Of a stretch of DNA of 64,000 bases, positions 1 through 11,340 are shown piece by piece. A program made the translations under genes and the position numbers. Position 1 is the stretch's first letter. Every line of letters begins with the position of its first letter. The stretch covers positions 512,371 through 576,370 of the forward strand of contig NW_003314278.1 in assembly GCF_000143415.4 (NCBI RefSeq). Direction: 5' to 3'. This DNA is from Selaginella moellendorffii. Its lineage: Eukaryota; Streptophyta; Lycopodiopsida; Selaginellales; Selaginellaceae. Under the pieces are notes generated by a model that saw only the letters and a list, made by a program, of their open reading frames with translations, had not been told where the DNA came from and did not search any database.

Positions 1-1699
1 TTGTGAGATAACTTTTCCTAAACCCTAAACCGGCTGGAGTTCGTTATATTGGAGTTGATTTTGGTGCATTTTGTAATAATGTCTTGGATTTCTTTCGGAG
101 AGACTCATCCAGAAAGAATTTAAACTTTGATAACCCTAGGGCACAACAACACAAGGTGTATATCCAAACTTTAGTGTAGTGAACATTGTGGAGGAGGAAA
201 TTCATGACTCATTATAGGCTTTATAACATGTTGGGAAAGATAAATGTGTCACATGTAAAGGATGGCTTAAAGTGGAATGCAAACATTGCAAAAAGTCAAT
301 TCCAAAAAATATAGTGATGCCGAGCATAATAAGATACAGGACTTGGTAGGATAACATAATCATCCAAACATTTCGGTTTTGTGCAAATGACATTTGACAT
401 TATTGGACCTATTGTGTGATCTTAAAGGGTTCAGTCGTACTCCACTACAATAGCTAGTTGCTAAAGGTACATTGATAACTTTGGCAAAGCTACACCAATT
501 GCAAAAGGGAGGATTTGTGCTTAAACCCATAGGCTTGGAAACTCCTTTGGAGGATCCAATCCTATCAAAACCTATTCAAGTGGACAAAGAAATCTCAACA
601 CTAACTCCAACATTAATTGTGCTACTTTAGGTAAATGATGTAACACATGTGATTATGAAATGAAATTTAGATATACTGTAATCGTGGATCTTTAAAACCT
701 TAGAAGATAAATAGGGATAAAATAACCATTAAGGGCTTTCTCATCAAATAATTACCCCTTTTCCAATTAGCTTAAAAAGAGAGAAATGGGATATGTTACA
801 AATGATCTTTTAAAAAAAATATTATCTCTTTAGGATTTGCCTCAAAAGACATAAATACACCAATGTCACGAGATGGAATAAAAGTGCCAAGGAAGGTTTT
901 CTCTACTCACATTCAGAAAAGGTTGCAAAGTGCATTGCTAATGAAGGCAACAATTTTAAATGTGGATGACAGTGGAGATAAGGAGGATGTTTTCCTAAAC
1001 AACAATGGGAAAACATATAAGGGGATAATAGGAATGGAACATACATGCAATTCTTTTGATTTATAAAAAGGAGTTCAAAATCAGCAGATCAAAGTTGCAA
1101 GCACATCATTTCCTTATATCTAAACTGATACAAGATTGATATTACAATTGCATAGACAACCTTTTCACAAAACCAAGCTCAAGACATTGTGAGAAGAGTA
1201 GTATAGATTTCTTGTGTGATTTGATTGTGCATGTGTGATTTCTTTTGTATGCTCATTCTAAATCAAATATATTTTTGTAATAAATATAGATCTAGATATA
1301 TTAATATTAATATTAATAAAGATAATAATACAGATTAATTTAGGTATATACTGGTATATTCAGTGTTGTTGCTACCATGTACAAAAAACCATTAAAAGGG
1401 ACACATGTAATATAATACCTTGTAAGGATATAAGTTTTGTTATAAGCAATCTATAAAACTTCTTCATGTTCTACAAAGATTAATAGTGTTAGATAGAGTA
1501 GAAAGTAAAGATTTATATCAAACCTTAAGTTGATCCAAAGAAGAAAGGAATAGCAGTCAACTCTATCTCTTTTATAGAGAGAGCCATCAAAATGTAAAAC
1601 TATAAGAGTTATTGGAAGATATATTAAGGCCTTTTGTGGGAAACTTAACTTGACAAAGAGAAGTATTTGCCTTTGCTTTAGTTTGCTCACAATAACACT
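1..1699. other. No recognisable gene
   Basis: AT-rich sequence with stops in all frames. The longest plus-strand frame (863-1066, 67 codons) has no motif I recognise. Two telomere-like heptamers near position 20-30 are too few to mean anything. It may be the decayed upstream part of the Ty3 remnant that follows, but I see no reverse transcriptase motif in it. Confidence 0.4.
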
Positions 1700-2295
1700 T
1701 ATTAATTGACTACTGGTATATCTCCCTTTATGGCATTATATGGGTATGAGCCTAAGTCTCTCTTGAGTTTAAATTTGGCTTTGGTTTGGGTACCTCATGC
1801 TTATGATTTCTTGGAGGATATGCAAGACAAGTGTGAGTTGGTAAAATTGAACATGAGGCAAGCTCCTTAAGCTATCAGATGCATAACAATCTTTGAAAGG
1901 AGGTGGCAATGTTAAGTTGTCTTTATGGTATTGTGGGTCTTGGACAATTTTACAATGTGTGGGGGATCTTGTATACACTTTGGCCTTGCCAACTCATTCA
2001 AAGATTCATCCAATGTTCCATATAAGCAAGCTTAAACCATATTTACACTCTAGTGATGTTGTGAATTAATCCATCATCTAGGTCTTAGAGATTGATGCTA
2101 AGAAGGCTGGTCTAACCAATATTCTTACTCAAAGATTGGTGAAAACACATTGGAAAATAATTAAAGAGCTGTTAATTCAATGGAATAATTATTCTATAGA
2201 TGAAGTTATATAGGAAACTAAGGATGATATGAAAAGAGTGTTTTTGAGTTTTGGTTATAACTTGGATGACATTCCTAAGGAAGGGGAGAATTAAG
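1700..2295 (+). pseudogene. Ty3/gypsy integrase tail and chromodomain remnant
   Basis: Reading through stops and shifts gives the end of a Ty3/gypsy polyprotein. Around 1709-1750 the frame reads TTGISPFMALYGYEP, the conserved host-fold segment after the integrase catalytic core. Around 2000-2035 it reads KIHPMFHISKLKPY, the GPY/F-module tail that precedes the chromodomain. From about 2090 to 2295 a chromodomain-like stretch follows (RLVKTHWKIIKELLIQW) and ends in EGEN, a frequent end of plant chromovirus polyproteins. At least three in-frame stops are visible, so it is dead. No reverse transcriptase could be found upstream. The family assignment is knowledge-based; that it is one element is inference. 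Confidence 0.7.
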
Positions 2296-3071
2296 TTTTA
2301 TAGTCATAATATTATATGATCTGAGTCATTTGTTCTATTCTCATTCTTTTGTTTCCATGACTATATTATCATGCAAAAAAACTATATTGCTTTCTTTCTT
2401 TCGTGGCCGTTTGTTGCATCCCATTTGCACATCTTTTCTTTATGGTTGTATTACCTTGGACTCCTTTCATATAAGGCTTGTTTAGCTTCTTGAGGCTACC
2501 ATCCATAGTTGGGTTATGAGGGAGGGGAGAATAATACAAACCATTTTAAGAATATTCTATGGCCGGTGGGATTTAAAGCCGTAATGCCTCAAGGGTTGGG
2601 AGGTTGGTCTAGGGTTCGCTCTCTTGTTCGTTTCATTAGAAATGTATTTTTTGCCTCTCTGTCAATTGAACATTGAAGTTCTGTAAGCACCACCATTAGA
2701 AAAAAAAGAAGGCAGAGCACATTCATTGCTTACACTAAGAGTCCAATGATAAAAGCTGGTGATGCTCTCATGGTAGTTTCCTCTTCCATAGGCAGATAAT
2801 GCATGGGAGCCTTGAACAATCTGATGGCTGTAGGATAGTCAGTCTCAAATTAGAACACTGATGTGCATGGTGCCTGATCTATGTATGCCATCATTCCCAA
2901 CTACGTGTGAAGCTGTCACTACCCACTTTCTAGAAACTGTTTTCTAATTTCTATTGCAAGTGCTTGGATTTGACATAACGCCAATTTGCCTAGCTTGTGT
3001 GTTGAAGTGTATCAACCAGCTATTTCTTTGCATTACCGAGTGTGCCACTCTTTCCGGCATAGAGTTCCTGC
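2296..3071. other. Non-coding stretch before chromovirus A
   Basis: A purine-rich run at about 2517-2532 could be the polypurine tract of the dead element above, but I could not find a matching LTR pair. Nothing else is recognisable. The right end of this stretch (3067-3071, CCTGC) is the left target-site copy of the next element. Confidence 0.35.
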
Positions 3072-3430
3072 TGTCAAGACCCCCAACAAGATCAAAATTG
3101 GAAAATGTAAAAGACAAAGAGAAAAGCTAGTGGAAACAAAAAAGAGGCCTTATCTAGTGTTGATTCAGATTGTGGAGAAATGGAACAAGGCTAACCTATA
3201 TATATTATAGGTTGATGAAACTCCACCACTCTTGGATCAAAGACGGCCTAATATAACCGAGGTTGAGGAGGCGCCATGTCATCATCAGGAATGTGGCTTG
3301 AGATGCAGGAATTGTACGGGAAATCAGAGAGTCAGGAATAGGGAAGTGTCTCAAGAGTCAAGAATGTGGTCTGCAGGTTAGGAATCCGGCAAGAGTCAGG
3401 AATGTGGCAAGAATTAGGGGATTTCTGACA
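3072..3430 (-). repeat. 3' LTR of chromovirus A
   Basis: 359 bp, starting TGTCAAGACC on the plus strand and ending TTTCTGACA, with the TG...CA ends of an LTR. It is clearly homologous to 8231-8609 but lacks an internal expansion of about 20 bp of a short AGTCAGGAATGTGGC-like repeat that the other LTR has. It keeps the minus-strand TATA run at 3197-3204 and the 16-nt self-complementary segment at 3160-3175. Confidence 0.92.
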
Positions 3431-3433
3431 GCA

Positions 3434-3443
3434 CCCCCTCCTC
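3434..3443 (-). other. Polypurine tract of chromovirus A
   Basis: On the minus strand this is GAGGAGGGGG, three bases before the LTR begins. This is where a Ty3 element keeps its plus-strand primer. Confidence 0.8.
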
Positions 3444-3639
3444 AAGAACGAGTGGAACGAGAATGTGAATGAGAACAAAGAGGAGGATGAGATGGGCGGC
3501 GAAGGATGGGAGATGGAGAAAAAGAATGAGGACCAAAACGAGAAGGATAGCGGTAGTGGAAGTCTCGAACAAGGTCAAGAGAATGAATCAAGTTGTCCGC
3601 AAGTTCCTAAGTGCATTCCTCAAGTCCGTAACCCTTCCA

Positions 3640-3790
3640 GTCTACCAGATAGTAGAGTTTAGACCGTGAGATCTTGGTCCTAAACCTTGTACTCAGACCC
3701 ATCCTCGAGCTGCACTAGTGGAGGTGAAGGAATAACCCGATTTGGAATAGGATTGGGAATATAAGGCTCAAGGAGAGAGGAGTGAAAAAT
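3640..3790 (-). pseudogene. Chromodomain-type tail of chromovirus A
   Basis: Reading the minus strand, the frame PPLVQLEDGSEYKV appears at about 3715-3675. In Tf1/sushi elements this sentence leads into the chromodomain, which directs integration to particular chromatin. After it the frame breaks at a stop near 3660 and what follows is low-complexity. The chromodomain core is therefore not readable here. Confidence 0.55.
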
Positions 3791-5000
3791 GGGGTGAATT
3801 TGATATGGGGAAGGAAGTGCAAGGTGATAAGTGATAGAATTAATGATGGCAATGATAGGGAAAGGACTAAGGCATTTGAAATCAAGTTTGGGACATGGTT
3901 TGGTGGTGGAGATATTTCACCTGAGGAGCTAGACTTTATCCCCGATATTGTAAGGGGGACAATCCTGACGATGGATATTGGTAAATGTTTTGTGAGATTT
4001 CTAAGCACGATGGAGGTGGAAGGAGATGGAGTTGTGGATTTCCTGGAGGTTGGAGACAAATGCCTCAGAGTGGGGATTTGAACGAGAGGATTCGGATGGA
4101 GAAGGAAGTGAGAGATTGAATTGGGGATTTCAGCTAGAGTTTCCAAAGAAAGGAGAAACTCAAAGGGAGGAGTGAATAGAATTGTTATAAGAGAATTAAG
4201 CAAGGGGAAGGATATCGAACCAATCGTCCTAATGATAGTTAATGAAGCACCTCAGGAATTATTCCAATGTCTGAATCGTTCACTTGGACTATCTATCAGT
4301 TTGAGGATGATACACTGAAGAGAGGTTGGCCTTCACTCCAAGCAGCTGTAAGAACCGTTGCTAGAAATGAGAGATGAACTGAGGTCCCCGATCCGAAACC
4401 ACATCTACAGGAATCCTATGAAGTCGGAAAATTTCTTTGAATACCAGTTTTCCCATGTCCTTGCCCGAAAACTCCTTGGTACACAGCAAGAAGTGTGCCA
4501 TCTTTGTGAAGCGATCCACCACGACTAAAATGCTCTTGAAGCCTCCAGAACTCCAAAGATCACTCAAGAAATCCATAGAGATGGATTCCCAAGGACATGA
4601 AGGGACCGGGAGAGAATGAAGCAAACCTAAAGGAAGGTGGCAAGGTACCTTATTTTTGGCACAAGTGTTATAGGAGGTAACAAAAGCTTTGATGTAGTCG
4701 TTCATGTGAGGCCACTAAAAGTCCTGTGCAACCAGCTCATAGGTTTTCGCAATGCCGAAGTGACCAGTAGTCGGGTTATCGTGGCATACCATCAGGACCA
4801 ACCTTTGAGCATCACCTTCAGGAACATAAAGTTGCTCCCCATGGTACAACAAGCCATTTAAGAACTCAAACTTGTCAAGTCGCCGACAGTCGGGAGTCAC
4901 TGGGTGTCCAGCCTGAAGATGGGGGAAAATATCGCTAGCGAGGTCGTCGAATTGAAGATTGTTTCCGATTGCATCCATCAAGGAGGAGTTCTAAGGGGCC
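3791..5000 (-). pseudogene. Integrase of chromovirus A
   Basis: Strand-transfer enzyme, broken into pieces. At 4981-4715 the N-terminal zinc-binding half reads GLLYHGEQLYVPEG and then HDNPTTGHFGIAKTYELV. At 4705-4361 it continues with the second zinc-binding pair region, then SISMDFLSDL (first catalytic Asp) and VVSDRGPQF (second catalytic Asp). Past a stop at about 4360 a short YHPQTDR segment remains from the region of the catalytic Glu. The part from 4203 to 3715 is rich in Pro, Ser and Leu and looks like a frame-shifted reading of the C-terminal part. Confidence 0.8.
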
Positions 5001-6300
5001 AGGGAAATTGCCATAACTTGAAGCTGATTAGGACTGAGGATAACCTAATCATGTTGATTGAAGGCAAGATTACCAGGCCTGAGACTGAGATAGGAGTGCC
5101 TTGAAAGAGCATCAAGAAGGCTTTGAAGCTTTCTAGGTCTGTACTTGATAACAAAGTCAAATTGACTCAGGAATTCTACCCACCTTGCCTGACGACAGCT
5201 CAAAACTCAGGAGGTGGCAAAGTACTCGAGATTTTTGTGATCCATCCAGACCGTTGTTTGATGGCTTTCCCCCTCCAAGAAACAATGCCACTCTCCAAAG
5301 AATCCATGATGGCAAGGAGCTCCTTATCATGGATTTCGTAATTGATCTCCGCAGGTTGGATTTTCCGAGATGAAAAGCGACCGGATGAAATTCCTAATCC
5401 GCTCCAAATTGAGACAGCATAGCACTGATGGCATTGTCGAAGGCGTCAGCCTCAATGAAGAAAGGTTGTGAGGGATCAGTATGGGTTAAGATGGGAATAG
5501 AATTGAAGGCTACCTTGAGTGTGTCGAAGGCCTGCTGGGCAGCAGTAGACCAAGAGAAGGGAACATCCTTGCGAGTGAAATGCATGAGAGGAAGGACAAT
5601 GTTAGAGTAGTGATCAATGAATTTGCGATAGAAGTTGGTGAAGCCAAGGAAAACCTGAATGTTCGACATTGATTGTGGAGGCTCCCATTAGAGAATAGTC
5701 TTGACTTTGGTAGGATCTATCGTGATATCCTCAGAAGTGACAATGTACCCAAGGAACTCCACAGACTCCTGATTGAAGGAACATTTCTCAAGCTTCACAT
5801 ATAGGCCGTGTTCCCACAGCTATGCTAGCACCTTGTGCACATGCTCGTTGTTCTCCTTCTGATTTTTTGAGTAGATGAGGATGTCATCTAGGTAGACAAT
5901 CACCATCTGATCAAGAAAATCCCAATAGACGTCGTTCACCATATGTTGGAAAACTGCTGGAGCATTTGTCAAGCCAAATGGCATGACAGTGTACTCAAAG
6001 TGGCCATAGCGGGTTCGAAATGCAGTCTTTCATTCATCGCCAGGCCGGATCCGGATCAGGTTGTATGCTCCACGGAGGTTGATCTTGGTGAAGAAGCAGG
6101 CACTGCTGAGGCGTTCTAACAGGTCCGAGATCAGGGGTAGTGGATAACGGTTCTGAACAGTCACCTTGTTCAAACCTCGGTAGTTGATGACTAGTCACAA
6201 ACTCCCATCCTTTTTCTTGACAAAGAAGATAGGCACTCTAGCTGAGGATTGTGAATGTTGAATGTACCCCGAGGCAAGGTTGTTAGTCATGTCCTCTTTG
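5001..6300 (-). pseudogene. Reverse transcriptase and RNase H of chromovirus A
   Basis: On the minus strand from about 6290 the frame gives RVPIFFVKKKDGSL, then past a stop [20 protein letters not shown], the finger and palm start of a Ty3 [37 protein letters not shown] and the catalytic [12 protein letters not shown] follow near 5990-5870. Thumb and connection (SNIQVFLGFTNFYRKFIDHY) are at 5669-5600 and the RNase H start (FFIEADAFDNAISAMLSQ) at 5460-5400. I count four in-frame stops in RT. One reads as TGG to TGA and others as C to T at Arg or Gln codons, so most lesions look like transitions. Confidence 0.85.
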
Positions 6301-6969
6301 AGGGCCTTAAGCTCGGACGAGGATAACCTGTAGATAGGCCCCCATGGAGGTGATGCTCCTTCTTGTAAATCAATAGGACAGTCATAAGGCTGATGAACAG
6401 GTAGTACACTAGCTTTTTTTATTGTCAAACACATCCTCAAAATCATGATACTTCTCAGGAAGACTGACAGGAGAAACATGCAAAGCAAAAAGGAAAATAG
6501 GTTCTTCATGAAGGAGTTCTTTCATAGTGATTGTGGAGATAGGAGGAGGTGTACGACTAAATGGAATGATGAGATGAAGATACTGTCCAGTGTAAGATGG
6601 AAGGGAAGGAAAAGAAGAGGGTGAAAACTTCGTAGAGTTAGGAACAAAACCCCAATTTGTGTTGAGGGAACTGTTCCTTGGTTAGACTCAATGAATAGTA
6701 GGGAAAGCCATGGGAGATGGTGACGTGGGAGAGACAAGCTGTAATTCCTTCCAACATATCTGAGGCCGATGTAGTTGGAACCAAGGAAGGCCGAGCACCA
6801 TAGAGGAGGACTTGTTGTTGATGATGTTGAAGTCGATATTGGTGACGGTGGACCCAATGTGTACTCGAATGGGCAACGTTTCCCTAAGTCCAAAAGATGG
6901 AGACACAAAATGCCCACTGATGCCTTCAACCCTCAGATCCTGTATGGTAGGAGAAAGAGGAACGTGATG

Positions 6970-7330
6970 TCAGGCAGCAAAGTTCATGTCTATGAAGCAG
7001 GATGTTGCACCCGAGTCTAGCAACACCAGAGCCTTAAGTCCTGATTGTCCAATGAAAGAAAGGAGACATGGGATGCAGAAGTTACGGGAATTGGTGGTGG
7101 CTTTGATGAAAGGTGGTGAGGAGCTTGATAAAGAAGAAAAGTGATTTTTATTCAGGGAGTCCAAACAGACAGCTCCTACTCTATTTGGATAGGATCGTTT
7201 CCCGACTACAACAGAGGTGGACCTTGAGGCAGAGTGAACTTGAGCAGTTAGGGAGGCTTCATGGGACACACTGATTAGGATCAACACAGTAGAGGCAAAG
7301 ATTATGAGATATTCGACGTTGCTTCTCAGC
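6970..7330 (-). pseudogene. Protease and zinc knuckle of chromovirus A
   Basis: At about 7040-6985 the minus strand reads ALVLLDSGATSCFID. The DSGA is the active site of a retroviral-type aspartic protease. About 240 bases earlier in gene order, near 7320-7285 and in another frame, is RRISHNLCLYCVDPNQCVP. This resembles the sushi-type nucleocapsid zinc finger with a Gln where the His should be, so the knuckle is damaged. At least one frameshift separates the two domains. Confidence 0.75.
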
Positions 7331-7335
7331 GGGAC

Positions 7336-8133
7336 TCAACTTCCCTTTGATGAGTTGGGGAGTACCAAAAATATCGGGATCGGAGTAGTAAGTTCAGGAG
7401 TATGCCCTGAAGACTCAAGTTGGGATTCCTGAGTTTGGGACAGGAAAACGGCAACGCGGTGACTTTTTTGACAACGTTCAAAGAGACGATTGTCGCATCG
7501 AACAGTTTTGTTGATGGCGTCTAACAGGTCTATGGGATCCTCCATGGTGAGCAACAAATCCTTGACACCGTTATTGAAGCCGAAATGAAATTAATCAATC
7601 AAGGCCCCCTCATCCCACTGAGTGTCCAAAGTAAGGAGTTGGAACTCTACAGCATAGATCGAGGTAGGACGAGACCCCTGAGAGAGACATCTCATCTTCA
7701 TGGTGGTAGCCCAAACTTGATCTGTCTCGCCAAAACATGCTTCGAGCTTCTCTTTGAACAACTGAAGATCCATCAGCTCCAGAACCACGACCCTTTTCAT
7801 GCTCTTCTCCAGGAGAGGAGAAAACCATGACAAAGCTGCACCTTCGAGCAACATCTTCATTGCGCCGATTTGAGACTCGGGAGTGGGGTACCGCCAATGT
7901 TGAAGTGCGAAGATTACCTCCATCTGGTTCAAGAATCCGCAAAGCTTCGAACGCTTGCCTGAAAATTTCACCGGGAAACTCACCTTCGGTTTAGGAACTT
8001 TGCTGGATTCTTGAGACGAAAGTGAAGCAAGCTCCTGCTGCATGCAAAGAAGGGTCGCCTTCAGCTCAGTATTCTCAGACTGGATTTTTGCAAGGACTTC
8101 GGCAAAGAAATCAGGATGGCTTGGAGACTCCAT
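7336..8133 (-). pseudogene. Gag of chromovirus A
   Basis: Structural capsid protein. The start chosen is the Met at 8133 (MESPSHPDFFAEVL), soon after the primer site. A short coiled-coil stretch with KIQSENTELKATLL follows, then a capsid core with KFSGKRSKLCGFLNQMEVIF and ESQIGAMKMLLEGAALSW, in the style of Tf1/sushi gag. The frame is open to about 7591 and is shifted after that. The stretch 7557-7336 gives the last capsid part (DPIDLLDAINKTVRCDNRLFER) in another frame. Function is taken from family knowledge; the copy is broken. Confidence 0.75.
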
Positions 8134-8212
8134 CAGCAAAGAAGAAAGAAAAAAGGGGGAAAAAGGCAAAGGCAGTTAAACAATCAAAATGAGTTAAAGC
8201 AAAAATAAAAAA

Positions 8213-8228
8213 CCACAATCTGAATCAA
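8213..8228 (-). other. Primer-binding site, self-priming type (predicted)
   Basis: Two bases after the 5' LTR end, the minus strand reads TTGATTCAGATTGTGG. This does not fit the TGGTATCAGAGC start expected for initiator tRNA-Met priming. It is the exact 16-nt reverse complement of a segment inside the LTR (8320-8335). That segment begins 29 nt after the first T of the TATA run, where transcription should start. In Tf1 of fission yeast the first bases of the mRNA fold back onto such a site and serve as primer. The complementarity is seen; the mechanism is inferred. Confidence 0.65.
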
Positions 8229-8230
8229 AT

Positions 8231-8609
8231 TGTCAAGACCCCCAACAAGATCAAGACTGAAAAATGCAAAAGATAAAGAGAAAAGCTAGTGGAAACGAAG
8301 AAAAGGCCTTAGACTAGTGTTGATTCAGATTGTGGAGAAATGGAACAAAGCTAACCTATATATACTATAGGTTGATGAAGCTCCACCACTTTTGGATCGA
8401 AGACAGCCTAAATATAGCTGAGGTCAAGGAGGTGCCACATCATCATCAGGAATGTGGCTCAAGATGCAGGAATTGTATGGGAAATCAGAGAGTCAGGAAT
8501 AGGGAAGTATCTCGAGAGTCAGGAATCTGGCAAGAGTCAGGAATGTGGTTTGTAGGTCAGGAATCCGGTGAGAGTCAGGAATGTGGCAAGAATTGGGGGA
8601 TTCCTAACA
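8231..8609 (-). repeat. 5' LTR of chromovirus A
   Basis: 379 bp, TG...CA ends (TGTCAAGACC to TTCCTAACA on the plus strand). For the minus-strand element this is the promoter LTR. It has one more copy of a roughly 20-bp GTCAGGAATCTGGCAAGA-like internal repeat than the left LTR. Scattered substitutions separate the two LTRs, so the insertion is not recent. Confidence 0.92.
8357..8364 (-). promoter_or_regulatory. TATA box in 5' LTR of chromovirus A
   Basis: TATATATA on the minus strand, inside CTATAGTATATATAGG. The same run is kept in the other LTR at 3197-3204. A start about 29 nt downstream falls on 8335, the first base of the segment complementary to the primer site. Confidence 0.6.
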
Positions 8610-8614
8610 TCTGC

Positions 8615-10529
8615 AAACTAGACTAACATACCTTCCTTCTTAGAACTGCTTGTAGGTGATGCATTGTAGTAGTGCCTTAGATAGATTGTCGTAACAAACA
8701 TCATACAAGCTTATGTTTGTTTTAAAACCCCTTCTAGCCAGCCAACTCGCATGTTTCATCTCTGAGTGGTTCATGTTTGGTATGAATGTCACTTCATCAT
8801 GCACTTTATTTTATAGTGAACTATTAAAAACCTTCATCATTAAAAAATTAATTAGGCCCAAACCTTGAAAATGAAGTTGTCCCATCTTGCTATATAGGCA
8901 TACTACCATGCAATAAATGAGCAAAGGTGCTTTATGTCTTTCTTGATGGTTTTCCTTTTCCACCACTATTATATATGTTGGAAAAACTCTTCAACCTCCT
9001 CTATTCCTGCCATTTCCCACCTCTAACAAATGTCCAAGTGTTCTTGTTGATAATCTTGTGCAATGTATTTTTTTATATGCATTTGCAGGCTCAGCTTAAA
9101 GTGGAATGCAAAGTGTTCTTTTTTTGTGCATTGGAATCCTCCAAATTACATGTCATGAATAGTATTCCAATTAGCCCTTGCTTTAGCTGCCATAAATCTT
9201 GTAAAAGACTTATCTAAAGCTAGTAAATAAGGTTCTGTACTTGGAAAAGATGGAATTGAATCTGTCTCATGATAGTAAACTTGGTTAAGTAGTGTCTAAA
9301 ATAACTTTTGGGTGGGGTAGTCTTCCTTCTTGAACTTGCATATTGCAATAGTTAATAACTTTTATAGTCTATAAAGCAATATCTATTAGAAATTATGTGG
9401 TTGTAATGAAAACTTACTTATAGATCATATACATGAGTGTCTATAGTTGCCCACCCTTTAACACAATAACAAAAGTCAAAGTGTACCAAAGAGTTTTGGA
9501 GGTCTCCTCATTGTTGCATCCTACAGACAAAGTCCGCACCATTACCTCCTTTGGTTTACATTTTCGTCATGTGACAACATTACTCCACTTCATCGCTTAC
9601 TTGAAATGACAATAAGGATCCCTAGAAGAAATATATCTTTACATGCTGTGCCAAATATTAAATGCTATTGAACTCATCCTCATTTGGTCAAAGTTCACTC
9701 TGAACCTTATAAACCCAACATCTCAACCTACATATACAATATTGTTAATAAGTAGAAAAACCATTAGAAGCAATTCAATATTAAGTACTTTTGTTATCTC
9801 CAATGTCTCCCATTAGGTTGAATAGATCTTTGAGCTCCTTCTCAGTCAAATGCTTGCAGCTACCATTTGAGTTTGAGAAAAGCTCTTTTGCTATGACATC
9901 CTTAATGATCAAATATGTAATTGATCTTGAGCCTTTCATTATTCTTGACCTCTCCTCAATCATTGCTCAAAGCTCCTCATAATTTTGTCTATTTCTCCTT
10001 AATGGAACATCATGTTTGTGGTACCTATAATGTATAGCAAGCCTCATGTACTTGGTGTTGTGAGGCTAGCAGTAGTACATTTTGCAACTATATATTTCTA
10101 AACAAATCAAATGTTATTTATAGTATAAAGACCTTAATGACCCTACTTCACCCTTTTTTATGTATGTGGTCTCCTGCACATATTTGGAAACTCTTGCATC
10201 TTTAGGTGAGGTTGTGGCAATTGTTCCTGTCTAGTCTTGTGTGTTTATTTTTCTTGTAGACTGGTAGAAATTGTAAAAGGAGTTATTATAAGACACTATG
10301 CCTGTACACTGTGAAGCTATCATATGCCTTGAAAACTATATTATTATTGTCTTCTCGACCCATGTCAAGCCAAAGCATACTCCTATGCCTGAGGTTGGTG
10401 GTGTTGCTACTAGCAGCTCAAAAGCTAGATACCCATTGTATTGAAGGGGCAGTGTAAAGAACCAACTTCTTGAAGTGTTATATGCTAATAGATCCCAAAA
10501 CCCACGACCAAAATGATAAAAAGTTCTTT
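8615..10529. other. No recognisable gene
   Basis: AT-rich, stops in all frames. Short open stretches at 8927-9217 (plus) and 9781-9963 (minus) carry no motif I know. The first bases (8610-8614) are the right target-site copy of chromovirus A. Confidence 0.4.
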
Positions 10530-11340
10530 GGATGAGACTAAGTCTGAGGCCAACTCCAAGACCAAGTTGAGACTGAATTCAAGATTGAGAGTAGAAATAA
10601 TGAAGTCTAGAAACAAATTTTGAAGGAGCTCTCTAATGGTGTTTTCAAACTAGCTTGAGGTTGAGATTGGGGGTTATAAGCTTTGTGTGGGAGTGAGTAT
10701 GGACACAAGTGGTACTAGATGCCACCCAAGGAAGTGCTCAAGAGCAACTCCCACTCTTGGAGGGGAAATTGACTATGGTGCTCTTAGCTCATGTGGAATG
10801 GTGCCCCACTTGAGTATCTTACGGCTCATTGGTCTTCATTCCCTAGGGGCTTAGGCCTTCTCTTCAGGATGATAGTGGGGGTAGGGGTACCCATACCGGG
10901 TCGTTAGGCTACAGTGTTTCCTCTTACAAGCAAATGATGCATTAAAGGCTTGGGATTTAAAAGGTTTTATAATTAAGTCTTATTATACTAAGGGATGTTA
11001 AGAATTTAGAGGCTTGGTGTGCTTGGTTATTTGTGCCTTCGGAAAGTGTAGCCAAACCTTAAGTTTAGTCTAACCCAAAGAGGGGGATTGTGAAAGAATT
11101 TGAGAGTTTGTGGATAGATGGCTAACACTTTGTAGTTCGTGTAGTGAGTAGCTGAAACCAAGTAAAACCAAGTAAAACCAAGTAAAAGCTAGTACAATAG
11201 ATAGGAACCATGGCAAAAAATTTTAACTAAGGTTAAAATAATAGTGGTTCAATAAACGAAGTAAGCTAGCAAATTGGAAATGAATAATTTATAAATTACA
11301 TGCAACTCCTTTACTCTCTCAATTTGGCTATAGTTTAGCA
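10530..11340 (-). repeat. Dispersed repeat R1, reverse copy
   Basis: This stretch is recognisably the reverse complement of 24,700-25,300. Shared phrases include CCTTGGGTGGC, CAAGTGGGGCACCA, GGTATGGGTACC and TCAATCCCCCTC-like text, in the same order but inverted. At 10,530-10,640 there is a short remnant of the hexamer-style array (GTCTGAGGCCAACTCCAAGA) that is much longer in the other copy. No protein is readable. Confidence 0.7.

Larger units (their letters stand above)
3072..8609 (-). mobile_element. Chromovirus A: Tcn1/sushi-type Ty3 retrotransposon
   Basis: A two-LTR element of 5,538 bp read on the minus strand in the order LTR, primer site, gag, protease, RT, RNase H, integrase, chromodomain-type tail, polypurine tract, LTR. 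The flanks are CCTGC on the left and TCTGC on the right, a 5-bp target duplication with one transition. The RT stretch with [14 protein letters not shown] and [12 protein letters not shown], and the C-terminal PLVQLEDGSEYKV, are the style of the Tf1/sushi/Tcn1 branch of chromoviruses, known from fungi, vertebrates, mosses and lycophytes. Stops and frameshifts occur in every domain, so it is inactive. The host sequence it entered is unrecognised. The primer arrangement is unusual (see the PBS entry). Confidence 0.9.

Noticed and set aside
18-32. Telomere-type CCCTAAA repeats
   Set aside because: Only two partial units; no array.
2575-2640. Possible tRNA-like head (GGTCTAGGGTTCG)
   Set aside because: No matching A box spacing and no stems could be folded.
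3715-4203. 162-codon minus-strand ORF rich in Ser, Pro, Leu
   Set aside because: It is a shifted reading through the tail of the integrase of chromovirus A; the domain text is in other frames on the same strand.
8213-8230. tRNA-Met primer-binding site for chromovirus A
   Set aside because: Only a weak resemblance (TTGATTCAGA against TGGTATCAGA); the exact 16-nt complement to the LTR explains the site better.
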